DNA from: Neomelitea salexigens DSM 19753
Lineage (GTDB): Bacteria; Pseudomonadota; Gammaproteobacteria; Pseudomonadales; Spongiibacteraceae
Assembly (NCBI RefSeq): GCF_000422345.1
Contig: NZ_AULP01000001.1
Span: 620,001-684,000, forward strand
Length of the DNA: 64,000 nt
Direction: 5' to 3'
Shown here: positions 37,087-45,972 of the stretch, in pieces
How positions within the stretch are numbered: the first letter of the stretch is position 1
Layout of the letters: each line of letters begins with the position of its first letter
Notes under the pieces: model-generated
What the model saw: the letters and a program-made list of their open reading frames with translations, nothing else
Database searches by the model: none
Told to the model about the DNA's origin: nothing
Program-made: the position numbers and the translations under genes

Positions 37087-40000
37087 CTATTCCCGAGCAC
37101 CTAGACACTCGCCGCGGCATCATTCCGTGGTTCGCACGCAACAGCGTTGCCGCCAACCTGTTGATGATCGTCATCTTGTGCGTGGGGATTGGCTCGGCAC
37201 TGAATATTCAGCGCACCCTGCAGCCTGACTTCGAAATCAACATCATCCGCATCACGGTTCCCTACCCCGGCGCAACGCCGGAGGAAGTTGAAGACGGTGT
37301 CATTCTCAAAATTGAGGAAGCGCTGCAGGACATTGATGCCATTGAGAGCATAGAGTCCACCGCCGACGAATCACTGGCAACGATCAGTGCGGACATCTAC
37401 AAAGACTATGACATCTTGGCCGTGATGGACGAGATCAAAAGCGCGGTAGATGGCATTGTCAGTTTTCCCGAACAGGCTGAGCGCCCCATCGTAAAGCGCC
37501 TGGAGTTTCAGAAGCACACCGTCAACGTTGAGCTTTACGGCGACCTGGATGAGCGCAGCCTGAAATCGCTGGGCGAGCAAGTCAAACAGGAGATGCTGCA
37601 AGACCCCGAGATCGCCTTTGTTCAGATCAACGGCGCCCGCGACTTTGAGATCAGCATCGAAATTCCCGAGCACCGCTTGCTTGAGTACCAGCTGACCCTC
37701 AGCGATGTCGCCGACGCCATTCGTCGCTCGTCGCTAGACCTGCCCGGCGGTACGATTAAAACCAGCAACGGCAATATTTCCCTGCGAACCCAAGGCCAGG
37801 CACGCCAGCAACAGGAATTTGAACGCCTGGTTGTAAAGAGCTTCCCCGACGGTACCCGCTTAACGCTGGCCGACATTGCGACGATTAACGACGGTTTTGA
37901 GGAAGTTGACGGATTTGCATACTTCGACGGCAAGCCCAGCCTGGGCCTGCAAGTCTTCTCAGTAGGTAGCCAGGATTTGATCCGCGTTGCCGAGGCGGTA
38001 AGTCGCTATGTGGAAAACAAGCGCGAGCAATTGCCGGAGGGCGTTGAAATTGCGCAGTTTGCCGACATCAGCTACTACCTGAAAGGCCGCATGAGCATGA
38101 TGCTCGACAACCTCAGCATGGGTGCCTTACTGGTATTTGTGGTGTTGAGCTTATTCCTGAATATCAAACTGGCGTTCTGGGTAATGGTCGGCTTGCCGAT
38201 CTGCTTCCTCGGCACCTTTGCGCTGATGCCAATGGTCGATATCAGCCTGAATATGCTCAGTCTGTTTGGCTTTATTTTGGTCCTGGGTATCGTGGTTGAT
38301 GACGCGATCATCATTGGTGAAAGCGCCTACGCCGAAGCGGAAAAAAGCGGCCACTCGGTCGATACCGTTATCAAAGGCGCCTTGCGCGTGGCCACCCCCG
38401 CCACCTTTGGCGTGCTCACCACCATCATGGCGTTTTCGCCAACCCTGTTCGCCAGTGGCACCTTCGCGCCCTTCCCGGAGTCTGTCGGTTGGGTTGTTAT
38501 TCTGTGCCTGGCATTTTCACTGGTGGAATCAAAATGGATTCTACCTGCTCACCTGGCACACAGTTCGCCCGGCACTGGGCCTATCTGGCAAAAGCTCGAC
38601 CGCATTCCAGCAAAGTCCAATGCGATACTCAGTAATTTTGTCGAAAACACCTACCGGCCTTTTATTAAGCGGGCCATTGCCCAGCGCTATATCACCGGCG
38701 CGAGCTTCACCGCGATGCTCATCGTCACAGTAGGCCTGGTCGCTGGTGGTATCGTACATTTCGTCATGATCCCCGAAGTGCCCGGCGACTTCGTTCAGGC
38801 CAACCTAGAAATGGTTGAAGGCACCCCCGAGGAAGAAACGCGCCGCGCCTTCGAACATATGGACAGCAGCCTCCGCAAGGTCAACGAGGCCTACTCCGCC
38901 GCCCATGCCAACGACGATAACCGCGCCCTGATCAGCCACGTTGCCGCCTTTGGCCGCGGCGGACGTCACGTGACGTTTATGGCCGAACTCACCAAGAATG
39001 ACATGCGCGATATCGACGGTGCGGAAATTGCGCGGCGCTGGCGCGAAGAGATTGGCGATATCCCCGGCGCCAAGGTACTCGCGGTGAGTATTGCCGACCA
39101 ACAAATGGGCCCGTCGATCTCACTAAAAATCAGCAGCCCCCATCCAGAAGACCTTACCGCTGCCGCAGCACAAGTGGAAAATGCCCTGCGCCGCTATGAG
39201 GGCGTCTACGATATTCGCAATGGTGCCAGCGCACTGCGCGATGAAATTGTCCTGGAAATTCTCCCCGAAGCGGAAACCCTGGGCCTCAGCTCAGCAGCAC
39301 TAGGACAGCAGATTCGCGATGCCTTCTATGGCGCGGAAGCCCAGCGCGTGCAGCGCGGCAACGACGAAGTGAAGGTGATGGTTCGCTACCCGCGCGATGA
39401 GCGTGCGGCGGTGTCCGACCTGCAAAGCATGTTTATTCGCTCCGCCGAGGGGGCCTTTGTGCCGCTCTCTAATGTGGCAAAGATCACCATCCAGCCCGCC
39501 TACACAACCATGACGCGTATCGATGGCGAGCGCTCTATCAGTGTGACTGCCCAAGCCGATAAGTCACGTGTTGAGCCGGATAAAGTCACCTCCAGTATCC
39601 TTAAAAACCTGCTGCCCGGTTTGCAACAGCGCTACCCCGGCCTAGATATCAAACTCAGTGGTGAAAGTGAGGAAGTGGGCACCCTGATGGTCAGTCTACT
39701 GGTCGGCTTTGCCCTCGCCCTGTTTGGCATTTATGGTCTATTGGCCATCCCCTTACGCTCGTACCTGCAGCCGCTAATCATTATGGGGGTAATCCCTTTT
39801 GGCATTATCGGTGCGGTGTTCGGCCACATTGTGACGGACCTGTCCTTCAGTATGATGTCGTTCTTTGGCGTTATCGCGCTATCCGGCGTTGTCGTCAACG
39901 ACAGTCTGATTATGGTGGACTTCATTAACTCGGCGATCGACCGCGGCGAGCGCCTGATCGACGCTGTTGTCGACTCGGGGTGTCAGCGCTTTAGAGCGAT

Positions 40001-40229
40001 ACTGCTGACGTCGCTAACAACCTTCTTTGGTCTGTTACCGATGCTGATGGAAGACAGCTTGCAAGCCCAGTTCGTGATTCCCATGGCGGTGTCACTCGGC
40101 TTCGGCATCATCTTCGCCACGGTCATCACATTGATATTAATACCCTGCCTGTATATCGTGCTTGAAGACGTGAAAACGCTGTTTGGCAGTAAGTCTGCTC
40201 GCGAGCTCGAACCGGCACTGAGCGAGTAG
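37083..40229 (+). CDS. RND-family efflux pump permease (AcrB/HAE-type)
   Basis: This 1048-residue inner-membrane RND transporter has 12 predicted TM segments and two large periplasmic loops. TM4 carries the proton-relay pair in GIVVDDAIIIGES, and the PFGIIGAVFGH and SGVVVNDSLIMVDF stretches mark the second half. The start GIIPWFARNSVAANLLM and general layout match the HAE1-like subgroup often found with MFP proteins in marine gammaproteobacteria. ATGA overlap with the adaptor. Substrate unknown; its position after the MCE operon hints at hydrophobic or lipid cargo. Confidence 0.95.
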   Translation: MTIPEHLDTRRGIIPWFARNSVAANLLMIVILCVGIGSALNIQRTLQPDFEINIIRITVPYPGATPEEVEDGVILKIEEALQDIDAIESIESTADESLATISADIYKDYDILAVMDEIKSAVDGIVSFPEQAERPIVKRLEFQKHTVNVELYGDLDERSLKSLGEQVKQEMLQDPEIAFVQINGARDFEISIEIPEHRLLEYQLTLSDVADAIRRSSLDLPGGTIKTSNGNISLRTQGQARQQQEFERLVVKSFPDGTRLTLADIATINDGFEEVDGFAYFDGKPSLGLQVFSVGSQDLIRVAEAVSRYVENKREQLPEGVEIAQFADISYYLKGRMSMMLDNLSMGALLVFVVLSLFLNIKLAFWVMVGLPICFLGTFALMPMVDISLNMLSLFGFILVLGIVVDDAIIIGESAYAEAEKSGHSVDTVIKGALRVATPATFGVLTTIMAFSPTLFASGTFAPFPESVGWVVILCLAFSLVESKWILPAHLAHSSPGTGPIWQKLDRIPAKSNAILSNFVENTYRPFIKRAIAQRYITGASFTAMLIVTVGLVAGGIVHFVMIPEVPGDFVQANLEMVEGTPEEETRRAFEHMDSSLRKVNEAYSAAHANDDNRALISHVAAFGRGGRHVTFMAELTKNDMRDIDGAEIARRWREEIGDIPGAKVLAVSIADQQMGPSISLKISSPHPEDLTAAAAQVENALRRYEGVYDIRNGASALRDEIVLEILPEAETLGLSSAALGQQIRDAFYGAEAQRVQRGNDEVKVMVRYPRDERAAVSDLQSMFIRSAEGAFVPLSNVAKITIQPAYTTMTRIDGERSISVTAQADKSRVEPDKVTSSILKNLLPGLQQRYPGLDIKLSGESEEVGTLMVSLLVGFALALFGIYGLLAIPLRSYLQPLIIMGVIPFGIIGAVFGHIVTDLSFSMMSFFGVIALSGVVVNDSLIMVDFINSAIDRGERLIDAVVDSGCQRFRAILLTSLTTFFGLLPMLMEDSLQAQFVIPMAVSLGFGIIFATVITLILIPCLYIVLEDVKTLFGSKSARELEPALSE

Positions 40230-40292
40230 CGCCCTGCGCGCTCGCTCTGCTATTTCACCGATAATTTACCAACTGACCTGATAAGTACGCCT

Positions 40293-40613
40293 ATGTCCTT
40301 TAAACGCATCTCGATCTCAGACGCCGAACAACTGCTGCGCCAGCCCTCAACGCAACTCGCCGACATCCGCGACGAGCAGTCCTACCAGCTGGGGCACATC
40401 AAGGGCGCCTGCCATTTGGACAACCACAACCTGCAGCAGTTTATTGAAGACGCCGACCCGGACGCGCCGCTCATCATTTACTGCTACCACGGTAATAGCA
40501 GCCAGAGCGCCGCGCAGTTTTTTGTTGAAAAAGACTTTACCGAGGTCTACAGCATGGACGGCGGGTTTGAAGAATGGCGGCAGCACTACCCCCATCAAAG
40601 TGGCGAGCAATGA
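40293..40613 (+). CDS. glpE: Thiosulfate sulfurtransferase GlpE-like rhodanese
   Basis: This 106-residue single-domain rhodanese transfers sulfane sulfur from thiosulfate to cyanide or thioredoxin. The active-site loop is CYHGNSS with catalytic Cys64, matching GlpE (E. coli has CYHGNSS). The preceding LADIRDEQSYQLGHIKGA is the rhodanese signature. The length equals GlpE. It follows the RND pump by 63 bases and may have its own promoter. Confidence 0.92.
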   Translation: MSFKRISISDAEQLLRQPSTQLADIRDEQSYQLGHIKGACHLDNHNLQQFIEDADPDAPLIIYCYHGNSSQSAAQFFVEKDFTEVYSMDGGFEEWRQHYPHQSGEQ

Positions 40614-40642
40614 GGCCTGAAGGCAACGAGGACGCCAAGGCC

Positions 40643-41248
40643 CTAGGCGTGCTGCCGAAGGATACGTGTCAGCGTATCAACGTGGTGGTCAATGTAGTCA
40701 CTGGAGTCGGGCCGCAGCCCCAACACACGCTCAGTTATCGGCGCAACGCTTACCAAATACAGCAACGCACCCGAAAGAATATGCAAAAGGTCCATCGCAT
40801 CCACTTTTGGCAGTAAACCTTGATGCTGACCTAGCTCTATCATTGCACGCCCTTCAATAAAGTCCGTGCCGATAAATTCTTTGACGAGCCAATCTAAGCG
40901 CGGCCCCGGCGCCGATGCTTCCTGAAACATTATTTTTACCCACTCGGGGTGAGCAAACGTGAAGTGCAGTATTTTTCTGCACAAGTCACGAATCATTTTT
41001 TCCCTGTCGTCGGACGCACGCTGCAAGGAAATATCTTCAATGTAGCGCGGTAAGGCATTGTTGCGCTGCAACCAAACATGCGACACAGCAGCTCGCCAGA
41101 GTACCTCTTTATTTTGGAAGTGGTATTGAACAAAGGTTTTCTGTTCACCCGCTTTCTCCGCCACCAACGCAAATGATGTCCCGTCAAAACCGAGTTGTCC
41201 AAACAACTGCGCGGCTGCCCGGAGTACCCGCTCCCGGCGCTCATTCAT
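40643..41248 (-). CDS. TetR-family transcriptional regulator
   Basis: This regulator of about 201 residues has a TetR HTH at residues 4-50 (ERRERVLRAAAQLFGQLGFDGTSFALVAEKAG...FVQYHFQNKEVLW) and a C-terminal ligand-binding helical domain. ATG 41248 has GGAG eight bases upstream; an ATG at 41275 in frame has none. It is divergent from the RPH-like operon, with a perfect palindrome between them, so it probably represses that operon and possibly itself. The HTH and the tail (YIDHHVDTLTRILR) resemble the AcrR/FadR-like regulators of lipid or hydrophobic-compound genes. Confidence 0.9.
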   Translation of the reverse strand: MNERRERVLRAAAQLFGQLGFDGTSFALVAEKAGEQKTFVQYHFQNKEVLWRAAVSHVWLQRNNALPRYIEDISLQRASDDREKMIRDLCRKILHFTFAHPEWVKIMFQEASAPGPRLDWLVKEFIGTDFIEGRAMIELGQHQGLLPKVDAMDLLHILSGALLYLVSVAPITERVLGLRPDSSDYIDHHVDTLTRILRQHA

Positions 41249-41356
41249 TTTCGGCTCTCCGCTACCGGCCTTCATCGGAATTTAACTTACCCCAACTCAT
41301 TAGAAAAATGCGTTCAATTTTAGGAAGTTAGCACTGCCCTTGACACAAAGCCAACA

Positions 41357-41372
41357 CTATACGATCGTATAG
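41357..41372. promoter_or_regulatory. Perfect 16-bp palindrome, probable TetR operator
   Basis: CTATACGATCGTATAG is fully self-complementary and is centred about 78 bases before the RPH-like start, 109 bases from the TetR start. A TTGACA hexamer at 41340-41345 lies just to its left, so binding would occlude a plus-strand promoter. Size and symmetry are typical of TetR-family operators. Confidence 0.7.
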
Positions 41373-41442
41373 CAAGGGTGGCCTTGCCGCCACCACCGGC
41401 AGAAGCAACACCACACATAACAATAATGAGCTGAGAAAAACG

Positions 41443-43827
41443 ATGATCACTGACAGCGTGACGACTATTCACTGGCTAAACGATACCGATACAAGCCAAG
41501 ACGCATTGCTTTCCATGGGCGGTAAAGCCAGCGGCCTTAGCCAACTGATGCGCTGGGGACTTACGGTGCCCAGTGGCTTTGTTATCGTTGATGCGCAATG
41601 TGGTGAGTACCCTGAAGCATTGGCCGACTATTACCAAAAGCTCGGTGGCGCTAAAGTCGCCGTTCGATCATCGGCACTGGGGGAAGACGGTGCGGAGAGT
41701 TCCTTCGCCGGCCAATATGAAAGTATCCTCAACGTCGGGGGCCTCGACGATCTAAAAACAGCAATCGACCGCTGCGTCACATCACTACATAGCCAACGGG
41801 CTAGTGCCTACCAAGGCAAAAACAATATTCATGGCGTGCAAATGAACGTCGTTGTGCAAACCATGGTAGATGCCCGCGCCGCCGGTGTTTTGTTCACTGT
41901 TGACCCCGTATCGGGTCGCCACGACCGGCTTGTCGTGGATGCCGTAGAAGGGCTGGGGGAATCACTCGTCAGCGGGGAAGCGACACCCGATCACTACGAA
42001 TTTAACCGCAGTGGCCAGCTAAGCTACTCTGAGCTTATCGGCGATACGCCGATCCTCTCCGACGCACTACTCGGCACGCTCGTTGCCCAGGCCAAACACG
42101 CTAGCCAACAGGCCGGCATCCCGCTTGATCTGGAGTGGGCCGCTGACAGCGAGGGCCGCATCTTCTGGCTGCAAGCTCGGCCAATTACCACCATCGGGAC
42201 GGATCTGAACGAGTTAGATACGCCAATCAACGCCACTGACGTTGTCACGCGCTGCAACGTGGGCGAAATGATGCCGGGCGCCGTTTGCCCCCTAACCTTT
42301 TCAACGACAGGACGAAGCATCGAAAATGGCATGCAACACATGCATGTGAGCTATGCCGGCCGCAAAACCGTCACCGATGAGTGGACTCAAATAGCAATGA
42401 GTCACGGCAAGCTCTTCATCAACCTCAGCGGATCAATCGCAGCTGCCGCTAACGTGCTCGGGGTAGACGCAAAGTCGATGGGCTATAGCCTGTGCGGTGG
42501 CGTCGTGGAAGAGCTTCAAGAGCCCCCCAAACGCCCCTGGTGGATACGTCTATTGGGCACCGTAAAAATGCTCCGGTATCTGCAAAAAGCCGATGATGTC
42601 ATCGCCCGATTTAGCAAGAAAGCCGACGCCTTCAACCTGCCAACTTCTGGAAATAGCGTGGAAATCGCTCAGGCGCTGGACAAGGCCTTACCCTTCTATT
42701 CCGAAGCAATGGCCGTCCACCTTCAATCCTCCACAACCTCCGGAGTGGCCAGCAATATCCTCCAGTCCATGATTTCTGGAGGGCAAGAGAGCAGCGCTGC
42801 AGAACAGGCACAGGCGGCAAACTTAATGGCTGGCGCAAGCGGCGTTGAAAGCGCCATCCTCGTCGAGCAGCTAGATGCCATTGTCGAGAAGATCGCTCAA
42901 CATGAGCGCGACGCTCAGGCTTTCGTCGATGCCTCGCCTACCGATGCTGTCGAGTGGTTAGCCAGCAGCGCAATTACGTCTGGCGACTTTAAGGCGTTTT
43001 TACATCGCCACGGTCACCGTGGCTATCGAGAACTCTGCATGCGAGAAGCCTGCTGGGCAGATGCGCCCGAGACACTGGTCACCACGTTACAAGCCTCGGT
43101 AAGCGCGCGTCGCTCTGGCAAGGCGGTGAACCCGAAACCACAGGCAGTCGACACCAGCCAACTGAGTCGAGGCGTACGCTGGATATTACCCAAGGCGCAC
43201 GCGGCAATTCGCCGACGAGAGGCAACAAAATCACTACTGGTCGACATCGCCAACCGTTTCAAACGCAGCTACCGGGCCCTGGGTGAGCAACTTCACCGCG
43301 AAGGAAAGCTGGACGACGCCGATCAGGCTTTCTTTTTCACCCACGATGAGCTTATGAACGTCGTCCGCTCCGCTGACCCAGCGCTGGAGAAAGAAAAAGC
43401 CAGCAACCGTCGAACCGCCCTCGCCTTTCAAAATAAACTCGATTTCAATGAAATCTGCGTGGGCCCTCCACAACCAATCGACCGTCGACTACAGAGCACT
43501 GAAACCGGTGGTGACATCCTAGGGCGGCCGGTTTCCTCTGGCCTGGTCGAGGGCAAGGCCAGAGTCGCCTTTAGCGTTAGCGACGCCGCGGGGCTGCAGC
43601 CTGGTGAAATCCTCGTGGCCCCCATCACCGATGTGGGCTGGACCCCGTACTTCAGTTCAATAGCCGGACTAATTACCGACGTTGGAAGCTCAGTCTCCCA
43701 CGGCGCGGTCATTGCCAGAGAATACGGTCTGCCGGCAATCGTAAATACCCGCGTTGCCACCCAACGAATAAAAACTGGCGACAGTATCCGCCTCAACGCT
43801 GATACCGGCGTGGTATCACTTCTGTAA
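41443..43827 (+). CDS. PEP/pyruvate-binding phosphotransferase, rifampin phosphotransferase (RPH)-like
   Basis: This 794-residue three-domain enzyme has an N-terminal ATP-grasp PPDK domain (about residues 20-250, with VRSSALGEDGAESSFAGQYESIL). The middle domain starts near NVGEMMPGAVCPLTFS (about residue 271) and matches the RPH substrate-binding domain type. The C-terminal swivelling phosphohistidine domain has catalytic His753 in SSVSHGAVIARE. PpsA lacks this middle domain and has a PEP-binding TIM barrel at its C-terminus, which is absent here. It therefore probably transfers a phosphate from ATP to a small molecule, releasing AMP and Pi. It is the first gene of a TetR-controlled operon. 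The substrate is unknown; rifampin itself is unlikely in this context. Confidence 0.85.
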   Translation: MITDSVTTIHWLNDTDTSQDALLSMGGKASGLSQLMRWGLTVPSGFVIVDAQCGEYPEALADYYQKLGGAKVAVRSSALGEDGAESSFAGQYESILNVGGLDDLKTAIDRCVTSLHSQRASAYQGKNNIHGVQMNVVVQTMVDARAAGVLFTVDPVSGRHDRLVVDAVEGLGESLVSGEATPDHYEFNRSGQLSYSELIGDTPILSDALLGTLVAQAKHASQQAGIPLDLEWAADSEGRIFWLQARPITTIGTDLNELDTPINATDVVTRCNVGEMMPGAVCPLTFSTTGRSIENGMQHMHVSYAGRKTVTDEWTQIAMSHGKLFINLSGSIAAAANVLGVDAKSMGYSLCGGVVEELQEPPKRPWWIRLLGTVKMLRYLQKADDVIARFSKKADAFNLPTSGNSVEIAQALDKALPFYSEAMAVHLQSSTTSGVASNILQSMISGGQESSAAEQAQAANLMAGASGVESAILVEQLDAIVEKIAQHERDAQAFVDASPTDAVEWLASSAITSGDFKAFLHRHGHRGYRELCMREACWADAPETLVTTLQASVSARRSGKAVNPKPQAVDTSQLSRGVRWILPKAHAAIRRREATKSLLVDIANRFKRSYRALGEQLHREGKLDDADQAFFFTHDELMNVVRSADPALEKEKASNRRTALAFQNKLDFNEICVGPPQPIDRRLQSTETGGDILGRPVSSGLVEGKARVAFSVSDAAGLQPGEILVAPITDVGWTPYFSSIAGLITDVGSSVSHGAVIAREYGLPAIVNTRVATQRIKTGDSIRLNADTGVVSLL

Positions 43828-43879
43828 GTGCGGCCTTGCTGATTGCCACAACCAAACACACTACCGAGAGCAGAGCACA

Positions 43880-44881
43880 ATGCTAGATAATAAAACGCTG
43901 ACGCAATTTGGTATTCAGCTCGACGACGAGTTTCCACACCCCTTTAGCGGCGATCATTCAGACTGGAATGAATCGTATTTTTTCGATTGGTATGACGCCA
44001 ATGGCCGAATCGCAGGGCACTGTCGAGTCGGTTGGCACCCCGTACAACAACGAGTGCTATTTTGGCTGTACCTGCTCGATGGTGAAGAATGGCTAACGAT
44101 CGAAGAGTACCGTCTCCCCTTCTCAGCGCTGAAGTTACAAAGCGACAATCACGTTTTCGCTTATGAGGGCTGGGGCTTAGCATTTAATTATCAGGCAGGT
44201 GAGGCCCTGCAAAGTGGAACGCTGAGCGTATCAGGCTTTGCAAGGGTGCTGTCGGGGCAACGCCAAGGCCTGGTGCTACCGGTCGCCGTCAAGCTAGCCA
44301 TGAATGCGCTGGGCCCCGCCCACTCTAGCGGCGGTGGCACCGTTGAAGATCACCAAGCAGAGGGCTTCAGCACCAATCGCTATGAACAGCCAATCGCCGG
44401 CGCCTTGACGATGAACATCGACAAACACACACGGGACGTTACCGTTCGGGGCGAACGCGACCACTCATGGGGGCCGCGCCCCTGGGATATGCAGTGGCAG
44501 TTTCTGGTCATTAACACGGAGAAATTTAGCCTTCAGTCCACCGTGGTTAATATTCCCGAGTGGCCGGAAATCAAAGTCGGTTATTACCAAGAAAGCGGCG
44601 GCGAGATGGAAAACCTAGAGGGCGTTGAATTCGACCTCTCTTTTGATGCGACCTCCCCACACCGCTCCGTTGCCGGACACTTCGACCTCGCCTGCAGTAG
44701 TGGTAGGCTGATCAGCGGTCGTATTGAAACGATCTCCGGTGTAGAAATCGATATTACCCACACCTTCTCACCGCCCAAACGCACCGAGTATCGACGCTCT
44801 TTAGTACGCTGCCATATCGGCGATGAAGCGCCCGTCATCGGCTGGTTTGAATGCAATCGCGACAGCAATCCAAGTAAATAG
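43880..44881 (+). CDS. AttH/CrtC-like domain protein (DUF7064/7065-type)
   Basis: This 333-residue beta-rich soluble protein is not well recognised. Its centre carries GERDHSWGPRPWDMQW (about residues 190-205), the motif of the AttH/hydroxyneurosporene synthase-like (CrtC) fold and of DUF7064/DUF7065 proteins, which are repeatedly encoded with phosphotransferase-like genes. No signal peptide is present. Members of this fold bind lipids or isoprenoids, and CrtC hydrates carotenoids. It lies 52 bases after the RPH-like gene and 14 bases before the LLM gene, so all three probably act on one substrate. Confidence 0.75.
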   Translation: MLDNKTLTQFGIQLDDEFPHPFSGDHSDWNESYFFDWYDANGRIAGHCRVGWHPVQQRVLFWLYLLDGEEWLTIEEYRLPFSALKLQSDNHVFAYEGWGLAFNYQAGEALQSGTLSVSGFARVLSGQRQGLVLPVAVKLAMNALGPAHSSGGGTVEDHQAEGFSTNRYEQPIAGALTMNIDKHTRDVTVRGERDHSWGPRPWDMQWQFLVINTEKFSLQSTVVNIPEWPEIKVGYYQESGGEMENLEGVEFDLSFDATSPHRSVAGHFDLACSSGRLISGRIETISGVEIDITHTFSPPKRTEYRRSLVRCHIGDEAPVIGWFECNRDSNPSK

Positions 44882-44895
44882 AACAAGGTAAAACA

Positions 44896-45912
44896 ATGAA
44901 AATTGACGGCCCCTTTTATGCGCAAATGAGTGGCGCAGCGGCGGAAGCCAAACGCCTGGCAGCAATCGGCTATGATGGCGTGTATTCACTGGAGGGTAGC
45001 TGGGATCCGTTCTTCCCTTTAGCGCTCGCCTCAGAGCATGCACCCGAACTCGACATTGCCACCGGCATTGCCGTTGCCTTCCCCAGAAACCCCTCTCACA
45101 TTGCCTACCAGGCGTGGGACCTACAAACGTTTTCAAAGGGCAAATTCAGCCTGGGGATCGGCTCGCAGATTAAAGCACACATAGAAAAGCGCTTCGGCAT
45201 AGACTTCAATCCACCGGCGGCGAGAATGCGAGAGTATATCTTAGCGGTCAAAGCGTTTTTCGACTGTTGGCAACATGGCAACAAACTCGACTTCCAAGGG
45301 AAATACTATCGTCATACATTGATGACGCCGATGTTCAACCCAGGGCCAAACCCTTATGGAGTGCCCCCAATCATGCTGGGTGCCCTGGGGCCAAAAATGA
45401 CCGAAGTCGCCGGCGAGGTTGCCGATGGGTTGATCGTGCATCCCTTCAACACCTTGCCCTTTCTGGAAGAGAAGGCCTTACCTGCCGTAAAAAGAGGCTT
45501 GGAGAAATCGGCGCGCTCCCTGGATGACTTCACCTTGCAAGTTAATGCCATCATCGTCACCGGAGAAACCGAAGAGGAATATGTTGCAGCGGAAAATAGC
45601 GTGAAGAGCTTGCTGGGGTTCTATGCCTCGACACCCGCCTATGCACCGCCGATGGAGGCGGTAGGCCTGGGCGACTTACAGCCGACAATGAACCGACTAT
45701 CAAAAGAAGGTAAGTGGGATGAGCTGGGCAGTTATGTGGACGATGATTTTCTCGACGCTTTCTGCACTCGCGGCAAACCCGAAGAGATCGCCGGTTTGCT
45801 TAAACAAAAATATGCCGGCTACGCCGACAGATTGGCAATTTACGCTCCTTACGCTGCAGCCGACTCTATGTGGGCGTCGATTATTCAGGAGCTAAAAGCC
45901 GGCCCGGAGTAA
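44896..45912 (+). CDS. TIGR03617-type LLM oxidoreductase, probably F420-dependent
   Basis: This 338-residue luciferase-like TIM-barrel oxidoreductase matches the TIGR03617 family (MSMEG_2256 type), defined from F420-using actinobacteria. It shows DGVYSLEGSWDPFFPLALASEH at the N-terminus, GTGIAVAFPRNP-like and FSLGIGSQIKAHIEKRFG stretches, and PPIMLGALGPKMTEVAGEVADGL. Which cofactor, F420 or FMN, is used here cannot be told from sequence alone, and no F420 biosynthesis gene is in the window. It ends the TetR-controlled operon. Confidence 0.85.
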   Translation: MKIDGPFYAQMSGAAAEAKRLAAIGYDGVYSLEGSWDPFFPLALASEHAPELDIATGIAVAFPRNPSHIAYQAWDLQTFSKGKFSLGIGSQIKAHIEKRFGIDFNPPAARMREYILAVKAFFDCWQHGNKLDFQGKYYRHTLMTPMFNPGPNPYGVPPIMLGALGPKMTEVAGEVADGLIVHPFNTLPFLEEKALPAVKRGLEKSARSLDDFTLQVNAIIVTGETEEEYVAAENSVKSLLGFYASTPAYAPPMEAVGLGDLQPTMNRLSKEGKWDELGSYVDDDFLDAFCTRGKPEEIAGLLKQKYAGYADRLAIYAPYAAADSMWASIIQELKAGPE

Positions 45913-45934
45913 CCTCGTTTCGCGGTTACTCCGG
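45904..45934 (+). terminator. Long hairpin at the end of the RPH-like operon
   Basis: CCGGAGTAACC pairs perfectly with GGTTACTCCGG (11 bp) around a 9-base loop, and the left arm includes the stop codon of the LLM gene. No T-tract follows on either strand, but its position between two convergent operons suits a bidirectional terminator. Confidence 0.5.
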
Positions 45935-45972
45935 CGCCAGTGCAAGAGGGTTTTCAATGTCTGTATTCGCGG

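Noticed and set aside
45904-45934. Long perfect inverted repeat considered as an insertion-sequence end
   Set aside because: There is no transposase, no target duplication and the repeat includes a stop codon between convergent genes, so a transcription terminator is the simpler reading.
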